Of a DNA stretch of 64,000 nt, positions 31,771 to 43,796 are shown piece by piece. This stretch comes from Conchocele bisecta. Lineage: Eukaryota; Mollusca; Bivalvia; Lucinida; Thyasiridae. The stretch lies in the NCBI GenBank assembly GCA_029237695.1, contig CM055266.1, positions 110,315,370-110,379,369 on the forward strand, written 5' to 3'. The notes under the pieces are model-generated. The model was not told the DNA's origin. It worked only from the letters and a program-made list of their open reading frames with translations, and did no database searches. Positions within the stretch are counted from its first letter, which is position 1; every line of letters begins with the position of its first letter. Made by a program: the position numbers and the translations under genes.

Positions 31771-31933
31771 CTACCGTGATATATGTTACAGTGGAACCCC
31801 TCTAAACAGGACACTCTGGAAACTATTGATGTTTACCTTAGATGTGTTTCGCTGTTCTGCATCTCTGATTACAATTACATTTCACGACTGACAAATACTA
31901 GAATGGGCCATGAAGTGCTCACATGTCTGATAT

Positions 31934-32003
31934 ACAGCGGAACAACTCCAAACCGGACACCCTGGGGACCTCCCAGGGTGTCCGGTCTGGAGAGGTTCCA
32001 ATG
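31934..32003. mobile_element. Family D hairpin MITE
   Basis: A 70-bp hairpin with TA flanks (TATACAGCGG / CCAATGTAC). A half copy lies at 31789-31820. Confidence 0.7.
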
Positions 32004-32042
32004 TACTTGTCGTTTCTATTAAAAACTAAAAAATGAAACTTA

Positions 32043-32240
32043 GCCACAGCTAGATCACGATTCGTCCGTTTGTAGGAGGAGATAATCCGTCAGCTTTAGC
32101 GAGCGGATTATCGATGGTATAGTGGGGTCAGCGTGTAAGTGCACACACGAACGAATACGACAGGTTGGAACCAACCTGTCGTGTTCGTTCGTGTGTGCAC
32201 TTACACGCTGACCCGACTGTACATGCGGAGATGACCAGTG
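32043..32240. mobile_element. Family F element interrupted by a family E hairpin
   Basis: Family F (TAGATCACGATTCGTCC ... GGATTATCGATGGTA) is split by a ~103-bp hairpin E at 32119-32221 (GTGTAAGTGCACACACGAAC, palindromic about GGTTGGAACCAACC). The F copy at 33706-33770 shows the uninterrupted GATGGTACATG. E is therefore flanked by a duplicated TA. Confidence 0.8.
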
Positions 32241-32572
32241 AAGAACGTGAACCAATTGTTCTCAATCTACATGTACTATGTAACTGTGACAGTGTTTGAA
32301 ATGTTTGACGGAATGGTCAGTCGAGTTGAAACGACATACGCTGCCACATGAGGACAGTGGTCAAATCGCAAGATAGAAATTCGCCATATTAAATTTGATC
32401 AAAATCGGTCCAGGTTAAGTACGAAATTATTTTTAATTTAAACATTATGGCTACCAACGGGTGGTGAAAACTTCAAGGGCAAGGTAATATGTCGTGTATA
32501 TGTACATGCCACCTACACTTGTTTTGTATTTCGAACTAACGACGTACATGTAGCGAGCGACATAGCTACAGT

Positions 32573-33056
32573 CTGTTCCACGTGTTGCTGCCGACGGACA
32601 TTTGGCTATTAAAAACACATTAAATCTAAAAAAATATTTAAAAGAAAGTACTTGTTTATCAATAACAACAAAAAGTCAGCCTCCCCAAAAAAAACAATAT
32701 TTGATGAAATTCCATCAAATATTGATTTTATTGCGAAAAACGATTTTCCTATGGGAATTTAACATGGGGGCTAAAAATAGATTTATAGAAATATTTTTTT
32801 TTATTTGTGGACCGATTTTCAAAATATAACTTTGTTTTCTTTGTTACATCATTTTCAAGCTATGTCGCCAAGTTTCGGAGTCAATTTCCAAAAATAAAAT
32901 CGCAATAAAATCAATATTTGATGGAATTTCATTAATTTTGTTTGGGGAGGGTGACCTTTTTGTTATTGATGAAAAAGTACTTACTTATAAATATTGTTTA
33001 CATTTAATGTGTTTAATGGCAAAAAGTTCGTCGGCAGCAAAACGTGGAACAGACAG
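32573..33056. mobile_element. Family H MITE, complete
   Basis: Long inverted ends: TCTGTTCCACGTGTTGCTGC at the left and GCAGCAAAACGTGGAACAGA at the right, with a further inverted pair (AAATATTGATTTTATTGCGA). About 480 bp, no coding capacity. Confidence 0.75.
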
Positions 33057-33059
33057 TGT

Positions 33060-33120
33060 GGGTTATAGCGACAAAGCTAAGTCGTTATAGCGGCAAAGCG
33101 AAGTCGTTATAGCGACATAT
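33060..33120. repeat. ~23-bp tandem repeat (GTTATAGCGACAAAGC)
   Basis: Two and a half units of GTTATAGCGRCAAAGCKAAGTC. Confidence 0.75.
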
Positions 33121-34075
33121 AAAACAATTATAGGTGACACTTATCGGCTTCCGTACATTTGCCTTTAATAAATGATATATACATTTTTGCGTTAGCGGCG
33201 GATTAACCTGGTCGAACATTATATTAAAAAATAGTTATTAAATCAATGGTGCTTATAGCCAACTGACCATGCACCGTAAACTAAAAACGCCCCGTCATTT
33301 ATATAGTGATGTCTATTCAATTTGGCTTACACAGATTAGTATAAGTATGTGGTTAGCCATGATAAAAAGGACACTTCATGAGCTTCCGACTGGAGTAGTT
33401 CCAGATTAGCTTGCGCTTCTGTGCAGTCTGATTGTGACCTACACTGTTAAGTTGCTACCAGGTAGGGTAATATATTTCATGCATCTAGTTGAAATTTACT
33501 TTCGACCCGTTGATATCAGGCCGAACGAGTGATCTCTAGTTGAGCAGAAGCTGCACTGGCCAAACCCTCTTTTGTCATCGCATTTCGTACATTCGAACCA
33601 AGCCTGTATTTAATATCTACATATCTCTTCAAACTTCTTCACACCCACATGGGTAATTTCGAGCAGGTAATATATCATTATTGTTAAGCCTCATTTAGAT
33701 CATGATTCGTCCGCATGTACGAGGAGATAATCCGCGAGCTTTAGCGAGTGTAATATCGATGGTACATGAGGGCAAACGTGATGTAACTGTGTTATCGTAT
33801 CCTCATGTCCATACATGTGCTGTGTAAATGCAGAAACAAAACTAGAACATATATCAAAGATGTGATAACGTACATAACACCATACTCAATCGATAACATG
33901 TTTCGCCACTAGTGTATATTCTGATTATAATGTATCATATGTACGGACGAATCGGGATAGGTACGAATGATCCGACGCATACAAACCAAACACTTGTATA
34001 TTATCCCAAAACCCCAACATTCCCCTGTTCGTCTCTGGAGTATTAGGAAAACCGGACAACTTGTGTGGGATAACT
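33121..34075. other. No gene; family F copy at 33706-33770
   Basis: The F copy (ATGATTCGTCCGCATGTACG ... GATGGTACATG) is the only repeat placed with confidence. A partial CAGATC repeat lies near 33400-33480. Confidence 0.5.
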
Positions 34076-34369
34076 TCGGTTAGTGCCGTGAATGGGAAAA
34101 AATATCTGGCAAGGCTTAGGGAACGGGATGGGCGAGGCTCTGCCGAGCACATCCCGTTTCCGAGCCGCGCCAGATATTTTTCCCATTCACGGCACTAACC
34201 TACTATTCTATTTATCCCGTTAACACCTACAAATGGCTTTAAAATGCAAAAAAGTAACCACAGTCACCGCATATATTCATACGCGGTGATTAGGTCGTAT
34301 TGACAGGATATCAAAAATGTTTCACGGCTCCGTGTTTCACGGCACATACGCACTGTGTTGACTGGATAA
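34076..34369. mobile_element. Family C MITE, copy 5
   Basis: Complete composite, ending GTGTTGACTGGATAA. Confidence 0.8.
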
Positions 34370-35269
34370 TAATAACTTTTACAAAGACAAAATATTAGGC
34401 CTTCACCATTGATCAATTATACTATAATAATCCTTTTTACCGAAACCTCCAAACCATTCACATTATAATATCAATTTACCGAAATGGCCATTTACCGAAA
34501 CCTCCGTAAATCATATTTTCTAAAGGATGTATATGCTATCAATGTTGCTAATTGTACACGTATTCATGCACGTTTGATGTTCTATGTCGGCATATTTGTA
34601 TCTTTGTGAATTATGCGGCATGTAATATGAAACTATAATTTAAAGAGTGTACTTGTTTCCATACACAGGTAGCTATTAAACCAACAAAGGAAAGCTTACT
34701 CACCTGTAACGTGTGTATCGTTAAATCCTCGGCGTCTGTGCATATACCGTCCGCGTTTATGTCACAAACTTATGAAAACGTGGATAAATATTCATCGAAC
34801 TTAAGTCAACTGTAGCTGTTTCACACACAGACTTCGCCAATTATGTGGAAACTTCCTGTGTGTACGCTAGTCGAGTTGTCACTGTTTTCGTTTGCACAAA
34901 GCCGATCTGCATGATCGATTGAAAAACGTTTGGAGCACTATCCAAACATCTCATAACAATAGCCGATGTGTCATAACCGGAACAAACTGTGGAAATTGGA
35001 TTTATCATGAAATCTATTTACAGAAACTGTGATATTTTCTGTAAATGACATCAACTGTTGATGAAATTTTCGGAGCAAATCTCGAATAGAATTCTGCACT
35101 TACAATGAATATTTGGTAAACTTTCGACGTCATTTAAAGAATATATCGTAAGTCAATTGTGTTAATACTTTTCATGAGATACCGCACATCTTGTTAGGTA
35201 CAAAACCACATGGTCTGTCCAGGGGCGGATTCAGCATTTGGGGAACGGGGGAGGGGGCGGGGGGGGGGT
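34370..35269. other. No gene recognised
   Basis: A duplicated TTTACCGAAACCTCC phrase (34436 and 34491). G-rich run (about 35250-35268). Confidence 0.45.
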
Positions 35270-35374
35270 TGTCTAGTTGCGAAGGTAACTCTTGCAATCT
35301 ACTCCCGTACAGTCCATAGCTAGCTACGGACGGTACGGGAGTAAATACAGGAGTTACCGTTCGCATCTAGGGCA
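35270..35374. mobile_element. Palindromic MITE (CTAGTTGCGAAGGTAACTC ends)
   Basis: CTAGTTGCGAAGGTAACTC pairs with GAGTTACCGTTCGCATCTAG. The inner arms are CTACTCCCGTACAGTCC and its near-complement, with a TAGCTAGCTA centre. Same family as 23471-23549. Confidence 0.75.
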
Positions 35375-35627
35375 TTGTCCTATTTTCGAGCTCTTCGAAA
35401 TGCACGGTCCTGTGTTTTACGGCATTTAAATTCAGACTCCAACTGGTGATAAACTGTGGTATATGTAAACTCCGTGGCTGAACGGGGGGTGCAACCCCGG
35501 AACACACCCCCTCCAGATCCGCCCCTGCTCTCTCGCGTATGTATGTGTCGACAGGTGCACGAACAGAAGCGGCTAATAGCATTACTTATTCATTAATTTG
35601 TCACTCTATTCATATTGTATATATGTA

Positions 35628-35980
35628 CGAGGTGCAGTCATAAAGTTCTAGGACTTTGCTTATATCTAAAGAATGATTTGGTCAAATCGGTTGTGAAACA
35701 TGTCATCCGAAAGCTGGTTCATTTGTGCAAACAATACGATATCGGTTTCATGAAAAAATCTCGATATTTCGTTAAGTAATCGTTTATTCGCCGGTATCTA
35801 CGCCAGCACGGGGCAGTTTGACGTAGTCTAACGTTACATAACAATTTAATAGTATTGTTTTACTTTCGAAGCGCTGACCGCAAGCCAAATAAACTTTTTC
35901 ATCGCACATGCGCCGTTTAGTTGAGTCTATTTGTATTGTACTGTAAATTGTTTCCTTGTATGAAAGTATCAAATACTCTA
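35628..35980 (+). mobile_element. Left end of a mariner-like element
   Basis: ACGAGGTGCAGTCATAAAGT directly after a TATGT context resembles the terminal inverted repeat of mariner-family transposons, and the following ~300 bp resemble the untranslated start of such elements. I found no matching right end or transposase, so this is a truncated end or a degraded MITE. Confidence 0.45.
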
Positions 35981-36084
35981 ATTAATTACGATGGAGTTTC
36001 TCTTACATAGTTACTGAACTTAGCGCATGTTTGGTAACCTGTCGTGTTTGTATATAACGTCGTTCAACCCTTGATGCTATATCC

Positions 36085-36241
36085 TACGGACCCCCGCATG
36101 GGACGTATAATTCTTGTTTTTATTAATTCGTTCCCACGAAATTACAAAGCGTTCCCTCAATTTAACAATTCGTTCCCAGGAATTAACAATTCGTTCCCTC
36201 AATTTAACAATTCGTTCCCATGTCCCCTGCGGGGCTCCGTA
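36085..36241. mobile_element. MITE family A, copy 5 (short)
   Basis: Both ends are present (TACGGACCCCCGCATGGGAC and TCCCCTGCGGGGCTCCGTA), but only one orientation of the 21-bp array remains, about five units. Confidence 0.75.
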
Positions 36242-36505
36242 CACCTCCGAGTTGAAGTCACTATCCGCCATCACGGAAACAATCGCGGAACGTTTCTCCG
36301 TCCATTGCGCGACGTCACAAATGTGTACTTTTTTAACGGCCCATCAACACAAAATAGTATCATTTAGGGCCAAGCAATCTCGGTGAAGAAGAAGATAACA
36401 GTAAAATAGTATGCTATCATATGCCTATGTTTCGGGGTGACATAATCTGTTAGTCTGCCATATGAATGTGCATACTTAGGCGTGACAAGGTACATATGAC
36501 AAGGT

Positions 36506-36643
36506 ACATATGCAGCCTATGCTCAATAAATGTAAATCCAATAATTGTTTACAAGAACACATTGTTAATGTGAAATTTACAGACTATCATAATTTTGCAC
36601 TTACGAACATTTTAGTCGTATGAAGTTTAGTGAAACGGCCCCG
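36506..36643. mobile_element. MITE family B, right half
   Basis: Begins at CATATGCAGCCTATGCTC and runs to GTTTAGTGAAACGGCCCC. The left half is replaced by a duplicated GACAAGGTACATATG. Confidence 0.75.
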
Positions 36644-37636
36644 AGGTTTACCATTTGGCTAGAGTATACACGACACTTAAAATATCAGGAGCATTTAAAC
36701 CAATAAACACATGTATGCCCATTCATCCCTAAATAGCTAGCGTAGCCTAGTTCATGGTAATTTCGGACTAGTTCATTACTATAATTATGAGGGATATTTT
36801 TTTTAATAAATGTGAAAGGTACCGACAAATAATGTAGATCCTGATGACACGGCTCGTTACGAGCGGGCTCATCTGTATCTACAGTTTTTACAAATGTTAT
36901 ATATATAGCTTTATTATCTGTACCGTTGTAAGGGTAACTCTCTTGTCTTGTTTTTGTTATCTTGTGTTATTATTTTGTTATCTAAAGTACGTCTACATGA
37001 TAACGCAAGGGCGTCGTCAGGGGAGGATCGATGGGTTCGTACGAACCCACCCCCAGCCCCTTTTTGGAGCCAGCAGGATTTTATTTATATCGATTAGATC
37101 CGCGTTATATATTTTCAAAGCAAGAAGGAGAAGACATTGTAGTATTCAAATGTCCTAATAACAAAATACAGTCAAGCTGCGTCAAGCTGCGTCAAGCGGC
37201 GTAATTGCAATATGCTAATTTTCATAAATACGCTTCTTAAATACATGTAGACCCAAAACTCTTTTCCCAGGAGCTATTTGTTGAATAACCCGGATGCAGC
37301 ATTTTGGCTTCATAATCAGAATCCCTATGAGACTGTGAAGACCTGCTTGACCCCTTACCCCCTTACAGATTTCGGTTGCTTTACAGCTGAAAGTCGAAGC
37401 CCCTTTTCAAAAATGCTGGTGACGCCAAAGTAACATATGTATGCTGGCTCACCATGGACATTCCCATTTCGTCTCTTCGTTTCTACGCTGCGTAGAGTCG
37501 ACATTAAAAACCTTTTTCGTCCCAAACGAAATTTAAGTTTCATACTAGTAATTATCACATTTTTGATACACTTTCTAGTTTTGTTTCTGCATTATCACAG
37601 CACATGGGCAATGTATGGACATGAGAATTTGACAGC
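36644..37636. other. No gene; 11-bp triplication
   Basis: GTCAAGCTGC GTCAAGCTGC GTCAAGCGGC stands at about 37171-37203 (unit GTCAAGCTGC). Otherwise unassigned. Confidence 0.5.
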
Positions 37637-37737
37637 ACAGTTAGATCACGTTCATCCGCATGTACGGTCGATCATACGCTCGCTAGCGCTCGCGGATTAT
37701 CTCCTCGTACATGCAGACGAACCGTGATCTAACTGTG
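37637..37737. mobile_element. Family F palindrome, complete copy
   Basis: CACAGTTAGATCACGTTCAT and its counterpart GAACCGTGATCTAACTGTG, with inner GATAATCC/GGATTATC arms around CGCTAGCG. Confidence 0.8.
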
Positions 37738-37775
37738 TCGTCTCTACAGCGTGTCAACGGAATACATGTAGCTAC

Positions 37776-37924
37776 AGGGGCGTCGGAACAGGTCCGGCAG
37801 GTCTGGCCACTGACGGATGGCGAGACGGTTCAAGTGAGTGTTAACAACATACACTTTGGGTGGTTAGCGAGGGCACCCAGTCGATTCGCCGGACCAATCT
37901 TATGATGCTTCCGGCGCCCCTGAG
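37776..37924. mobile_element. Family M element, copy 2
   Basis: GGGGCGTCGGAACAGGTCC to GCTTCCGGCGCCCCTG; the reverse of 23066-23315 and more compact. Confidence 0.6.
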
Positions 37925-40160
37925 CTAACTGTATTGTTTTCACATAGGGTAACCTATGTATTGGAATCGCCTCGGACAGTTAGCCACGCCCCAGACCCCC
38001 CTCGATGGGATAGTCCGTAGTGATATCTTGGAGTAATCATAACAACAAAATGCATTGTGTTACTCAACGTTTAACTGTCATACGCAACCGCTAATTAAAA
38101 ATAATATTATTAAAAACTACTTGCACTGAACAATATTTCCAGGCGGGCTATATTTATTTCCTTCGATTATCTCAGATTATCACAAACAATAATCATAAAC
38201 CAATGAAATACAGTTTTACAATATGTCACGTGATCCCGGAACTGGAGGGCCAATGAGAAATGTGTGCCTTGCTCTGAAAGTTGAATCTGTCAAACTTATC
38301 GTCTCAGGGAAAGCCTGTTTACGTAAATAGTTTCTTAACAGGTGTTAAATTCCCTTCCGGGTATGGAATGTCCCGAGCCAATTCCCACCCTTAAATATGA
38401 GCCGAATGAATGAATGTGTTAAATTCCAGCCCTTTGTCTCCACATAATGCCATATGTGGGAAGCTGACTTTTATCACTTACCCCTGGCTTATGTTTGTAT
38501 GTATAACTGATTAGTATTGACACTATCATATAAGACACTCTTATAAGATACTTACAGATTAAACCATATATTTTTCAAAAAGAATATTGTATTTTGGTCA
38601 ATAAAAGTTGTATTTTAAATTTTCCCATTTAATGAAGAAAATATTCAGAATCTCTGTGAAGTAATAAAAATAATGATATTAAATATGCCAAAATCAAGCT
38701 ATTTTCCAAGAAGTTTATGTTTAACAATTTTCCGTAGTAAAAATGCAAGTAAAGGTTACATGTGTGCATTTCAACTAAGTTTAACCATAAATTCACCCTG
38801 TATGCACTATATACTTCAAACTGATGTCAACATTAATAAAATCAGACAATTTCTTGAAAAATTATGCTTTTGTAGCACAATTTCCTATGTAACTTCCAAA
38901 CATGTTGATACCAGTTCCGTTCACACTTCAAACAATATGTAAAGATTTATGATTTGTATAAACCCCAAAGTTACTTAACTGAAAATACATATATAAAATT
39001 CATTTTGCAATATTCAACTGATTGATTGGGCATGAATGATTGATTGATTGGGCATAACTATTTATGATGTAATACCACAATATAAATGTACACAAATACA
39101 TGAAACACTATAAAGACCCAACTCATTATAATATCCCTCGTCCACTTCACTTTGGACCCCAAAGTTGCAGACTGAACATACTGATCAGATATAATAATGA
39201 TTCGGTTTCGTCTTGCATTTTGATAAGCATGTTGCATGATATTTAGTATAAATGTCTAAGACCTACATCATGTCGTTAGATTCCTGACCATATACAGACA
39301 TTGAAATATCTTATAAAGTATGTGAAAACTTTAATTATCATGGTACTATTATCCATTGAACATGTTATACAGGCATCACAAATGGAAGACTAAATAACAA
39401 ATATACATACAATCACACTAGGTAAGCAAGCATTATCAGGCATAAGTATCCAGCATGTTATGCAATGGGAATAGTGGCTTGTACGTGTCCAATTAACATG
39501 CATGTGTTGTTATATTTATGGCAAACGCCTATCATTGGAACCATTATGTGCTTAGGCATTGGCAGTTTGAATGTGTGCAGCCAGTATTCGCTTCATAGGT
39601 TGATGTTCGCTTTCTCCTTGAATACAACCCCATAATTGAGTCGTTGAATAACTGTTTCTGATTGTCCCATGTGTACTGTGCATATTAAAAGGAGCAGCAC
39701 GACCGTGAGCAGACGGGGAATCGACAGCAATCCAGACACTATAACATAAAGAGAGAAAACAAATGACAGCGATGTAGTTAGACCGGTGGCAGGAAAGGGG
39801 GCCAGTCTAAGCCTGCTCTAGCACTATCAGTCAACCAAATAATATCTTGCAGCAATTTAAAGTATTAAATGACTAGACACCATTGAGTTTAAAATGTTGG
39901 TCAACCACTTTTAGTCAAACAGTTGAGAGAGAAACAAACAAAATTAGTGCACTGCAATAATGTCTGAAATGAGGGATGTTCATCATCTGAGCATGGCATA
40001 CTATGTATCTAAATATATTTATATTTATACCTATGTTTCTGCATACACATGGACAAAGAAATGCAGTACTATAAGCTGGTTATTTTTATCTTAAATATTA
40101 ATAATATAAATATATATATATCATGTATATTAAGATGAAAGTATGGCTTAATGATTTATC
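37925..40160. other. 2.2 kb AT-rich DNA, nothing recognised
   Basis: Includes a duplicated TGATTGATTGGGCATRA phrase (39020 and 39045). The 89-codon open frame at 38673-38942 lacks convincing protein features. May contain retrotransposon remnants that I cannot identify. Confidence 0.45.
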
Positions 40161-40161
40161 G

Positions 40162-40495
40162 TTAATGACTGGAACTGCCTGTGTAATTTAATCTATGTAG
40201 TTGCCTGACTGGGTCGAATCGGTTTTGCGGAAATCCTTTTGGACATCTCCGCTTGCGCCTATTTGCTAATGTCCAGTGTGCATGAAACTCCTCCTTTGGC
40301 TTTGCTGAATTGTAATCCATTTGTAGATGGCTTGTCGCCATGGTGTCTGATGCGAGGATGTCGTTCCTCGGAGTTGTCGTTGATTGCTGCTTATGTGATG
40401 TGGATGTCCCACTGGATGTTGTTGGTGACAGGTGGTTGCGAAGGCTGTAATTAGTCGGTGTTGATATTTGTCGAACCCGTTTTTTCTCCGCCAGT
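40162..40495 (-). mobile_element. Putative retrotransposon leader and start of gag
   Basis: Directly after the LTR end (…CATAACA on the minus strand) comes ACTGGCGGAG. TGG one base after an LTR is the usual look of a tRNA primer-binding site. An ATG at 40341 opens 59 codons (MATSHLQMDYNSAKPKEEF ... RRKRRCPKGFPQNRFDPVRQL) before a stop at 40162. This would place the LTR at 40496 as a 5' LTR for sequence running leftward. The identification as gag is inference. Confidence 0.35.
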
Positions 40496-40990
40496 TGTTA
40501 TGTTGTTGTTTTTGCGTGTAGAATAGGGGAAACTCGCTTTGGTGTTTTCTGAAATAACCGAATGAATACTTCGTTAGCTTCAATATCACCTTTATTAATC
40601 AGCATGCAAATCGCAACTGCTGATTTTAATAATTGACAAACATGTATAAGCAATGACAAACACAATAATGTTCCTATTAACTGAGTTTGCATGGATCACC
40701 TTGTGTATGGTGTTTCAGTCAAATTGATAGGATGTATTGAACTGTACTGACAGGTGCGGGTTTTGACAAGAGCCGCATACAAGTTCAATGACACAATACC
40801 AACATGGTATACATGATAATGCAATTGCAAGGTGTTCCATACAAATACATACGACTGTCTATTACCATTAGCATGGTTGTGATGTTATGTGAGCGATATT
40901 TACATACAAATTGTAAACCAGATTGGTAGTGGTAATATTTACAATAACTAATAAAATTCAGACCAAATAGTGTACCACTTGCAACCGGTT
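40496..40990 (-). repeat. Gypsy LTR, minus orientation (inner border not fixed)
   Basis: The outer border is set by comparison with the inverted copy ending at 44428: the two agree through …CAACAACATAACA and then diverge. The border facing the chromodomain is not clear, as I see no convincing polypurine tract. Length is about 450-500 bp. Confidence 0.6.
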
Positions 40991-40991
40991 T

Positions 40992-42733
40992 TCAAATTTG
41001 GATACCAATGAGATTAACCCATTTCAATACCACAGACATATATATTAATGCTGGGCAAAAGTGCATATTCAGATGAGTCAGCTCATGATGGGCTGCCTCA
41101 TCCGGATCTTCAATGTTTGTACAATTCTCCTTTGGCTTTGCTGTTATGTAATGCTCAGGTTCCCATGAATCCTTGTGATTTCCCTTCCATCGAACAAGAT
41201 AATGTCTTTTGTTACCTATTAGCTTTGTCTTGACCAACCGATCAACCTGATACATTCTGTTATCTACCTGTTGCTGTTGTGTTACTTGTGCAGGTTCTCT
41301 TGTGTTTGTGTCACTCTGACTTGCGGGATGTTGTTTTGTGGCATCTTGAGTTGGGGGTGGTTGAATTGTGTTATTTTGACGTGCGGGGTGTTGTTGTGAG
41401 TCTCTTTGTGTTGTGGAATGTTGATTTGCGTTACCTTGAGTTGTGGTATGTTGAATTGAATTGAATCTGTTTGTTGTGGGAGCGTCACTGTCTCCTGCTC
41501 TTGTGTTTTTGCTACGGGTCTCTCCGGCTCCATGTTACGGACAGTGTATGGATCTTTATAGGCTGTCAGCCGGCTGGCATTGATGAGTGATTTGATTGGC
41601 TTGTGAGTATCACACCAACGCAGTTTGTATGTATAATTTGGTCCAATATCCGTAATGTACAGCGGCCCCTCATACTTCCGAAACAATTTTGGTGATAGTC
41701 CGGTGGGGATTTTTGATACCCTCATCATCACCCGATCTGCTAATGAAAAACATGGTTCCTTGGCCTTCTTATCAAAATTGTCTTTTGATTTTTCCTGTTT
41801 TGCCCTCCAGTTGGCTGTTGCTATTTCTTTTGCCACGTTCAGTTTTGCAATGAGTTCATTGAAGTGTACTGTAGCATCCGGTCCCAATGTGGACTTCGGA
41901 ATTAGAGATGTATCTATTGGAAGATTCATCTCTTTCCCAAATACCAAATGAAAAGGAGATAGACCAGTTGACTCTGTGGCTGGTGACATCCTGAATGCCA
42001 TCATGACGCTTGGAAGTAAGGAGGGCCAATTGTGTTGATCTTTTGTTGAGTACATCCGCAATGTTTGAGCCAGTGTGCTGTTAAGACGTTCACATGTAGA
42101 ATTTGTCTGCGGATGGTACGAGCTTGTGTGGTGTCTTGTTATATCGAACATCTCACACAAAGCACGCACCAACTTAGACATGAAATTCTGGCCGCGGTCA
42201 CTGATCAAAATTCTAGGAGCTCCATAGCGTGTAAATATCCCGCTATAAAGCGCAATAGCCACTTCCTGTGCAGTTTGCGTTTTCAATGGAAACGCTTCAC
42301 TCCATCGTGAAAAGCTATCCACGACCAATAATATGTGTTGGTATCCTTCCTCTGTTTTTGGAAGTGGACCCAGAATGTCCATGTGCCATCTGTCAAATAC
42401 GTCTGAGATAGGCATGGATGTCAATGGTGGTGGTAGCTTCTTCCGGATCACCTTCATTTTCTGGCACTGGTCACATGTAGCGACATAGTCATGTACAATC
42501 TTATACATCCCAGGAAAGTAGTATTTCTGGCGGATAGCTGTAAAAGTCTTTGCAATCCCAAGATGACCGCCGCCTGCATGGTTGTCATGGTAAGATTTCA
42601 GTACATCATTCCGGACAACTTTCGGTAACGCTATTTGTCGTATCAATCTCTGTTCAACAGGCAAACCTTTGGAACGTGGTTGGTAAAAGTGATATAGTAA
42701 TCCATCCAATACCGTATATTGTTCTGACTCCAT
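40992..42733 (-). pseudogene. Ty3/gypsy pol remnant: integrase plus chromodomain
   Basis: From 42733 the 483-codon frame has an H2C2 zinc finger (His52, His57, Cys87, Cys90), then the DDE core with Asp119 (HMDILGPLP), Asp179 (ISDRGQNF) and Glu215 (CERLNST), exactly 35 residues between the last two. A GPY-like region follows (LFRKYEGPLYITDIG). After about residue 415 comes a Q/N-rich run of ~11-residue repeats (FNIPQLKVTQI, then INIPQHKETHN). A frameshift near 41300 and stop at 41282 separate it from a chromodomain (41255-40992: YQVDRLVKTKLIGNKRHYLV, then RWKGNHKDSWEPEHYI). Protease, RT and RNase H are absent, so it is 5'-truncated at about 42735. It is a decayed insertion next to its 3' LTR. 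Confidence 0.88.
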
Positions 42734-42745
42734 GCAAGTATCATT

Positions 42746-43796
42746 AGTTCACATTGTCCTTTTTGAGATGAACATTGTAGAATTGTGGAAGCTATCATTT
42801 CCTTCATTAATACAAATATGTAAAGAATGAGATTTTGTATATTAATTCATAACTTCATTCTTTCATTTCTGTGCAATTATTAGAATATCTAGCTGTTTAC
42901 ATTGTCAGAAAGTGAATTAACTCAGTGAATGTACACTTGTAGCGTGAGAGTGTGTATTATTGTAATGCAATCATTATTTGTTTAAACCTGGCATACAGGT
43001 ACACATCAGTAAGTAAGGCATATGTTGTAATATTACACGAGGATCAATGAATAAGCACCATTCAGTCAGCTATGGACATGCATTTGTAAATAATTAATTA
43101 GTATGATGGAATAGTTATATATCCATTACCCAAATAAAGTAAGTCATGTACAGCAAAACTGCAAAAGCATATATTATTACATTAACATCTGATCCAAACC
43201 ATAGCATCACGCAATCAGTCATACATATGTGTAAATATATACTAAGCTGTCCATACTGTGATGGTATATGGAATAATTAGTTACATTTGACATTTATTCC
43301 TGTGTCAGACCAACCAATTGTCCAATATGCCAATTATTGACATTCGTGCATGTACATATTCTGTAGTGTCAGTCATAAAGCATAACCACAAAACAACATC
43401 AACAACCAATGTCGGAAACACTGCCATTGGTTCTGCACTGTTGGGTACAAGAGGAAACAGTTCTCCTCAATGATTAGTATGCATAGTCTGCCAGAAAATG
43501 TACATGTATGCGAAGGCGTAAGATCGGTGTTTGACATTTAGTTGCGAACTATTGATTCCCAGGTACCTCTCTAGTATTGCTATGCATAATTGAATGAAAT
43601 GATATTAATAAATTTAAGCCCTGCCTAAAAATGACCGCAGATGTTGACATGCTATTAAACATCATTAATCGATCAATCTATAACTTAAGATGTGCAAACG
43701 ATATGTGTCGATATGATAATGATTAACCCTTTCTCACCCGATTGACCGACATGGATTAGTCCGTCCTCATTTAACAAGTAATCAAGTATTTAAAAG
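42746..43796. other. AT-rich DNA between the two gypsy fragments
   Basis: No RT, gag or other coding match is seen. It may be host DNA separating two insertions. Confidence 0.45.

Noticed and set aside
38673..38942. 89-codon rightward open frame
   Set aside because: AT-rich, no recognisable protein features and no splice or promoter context.
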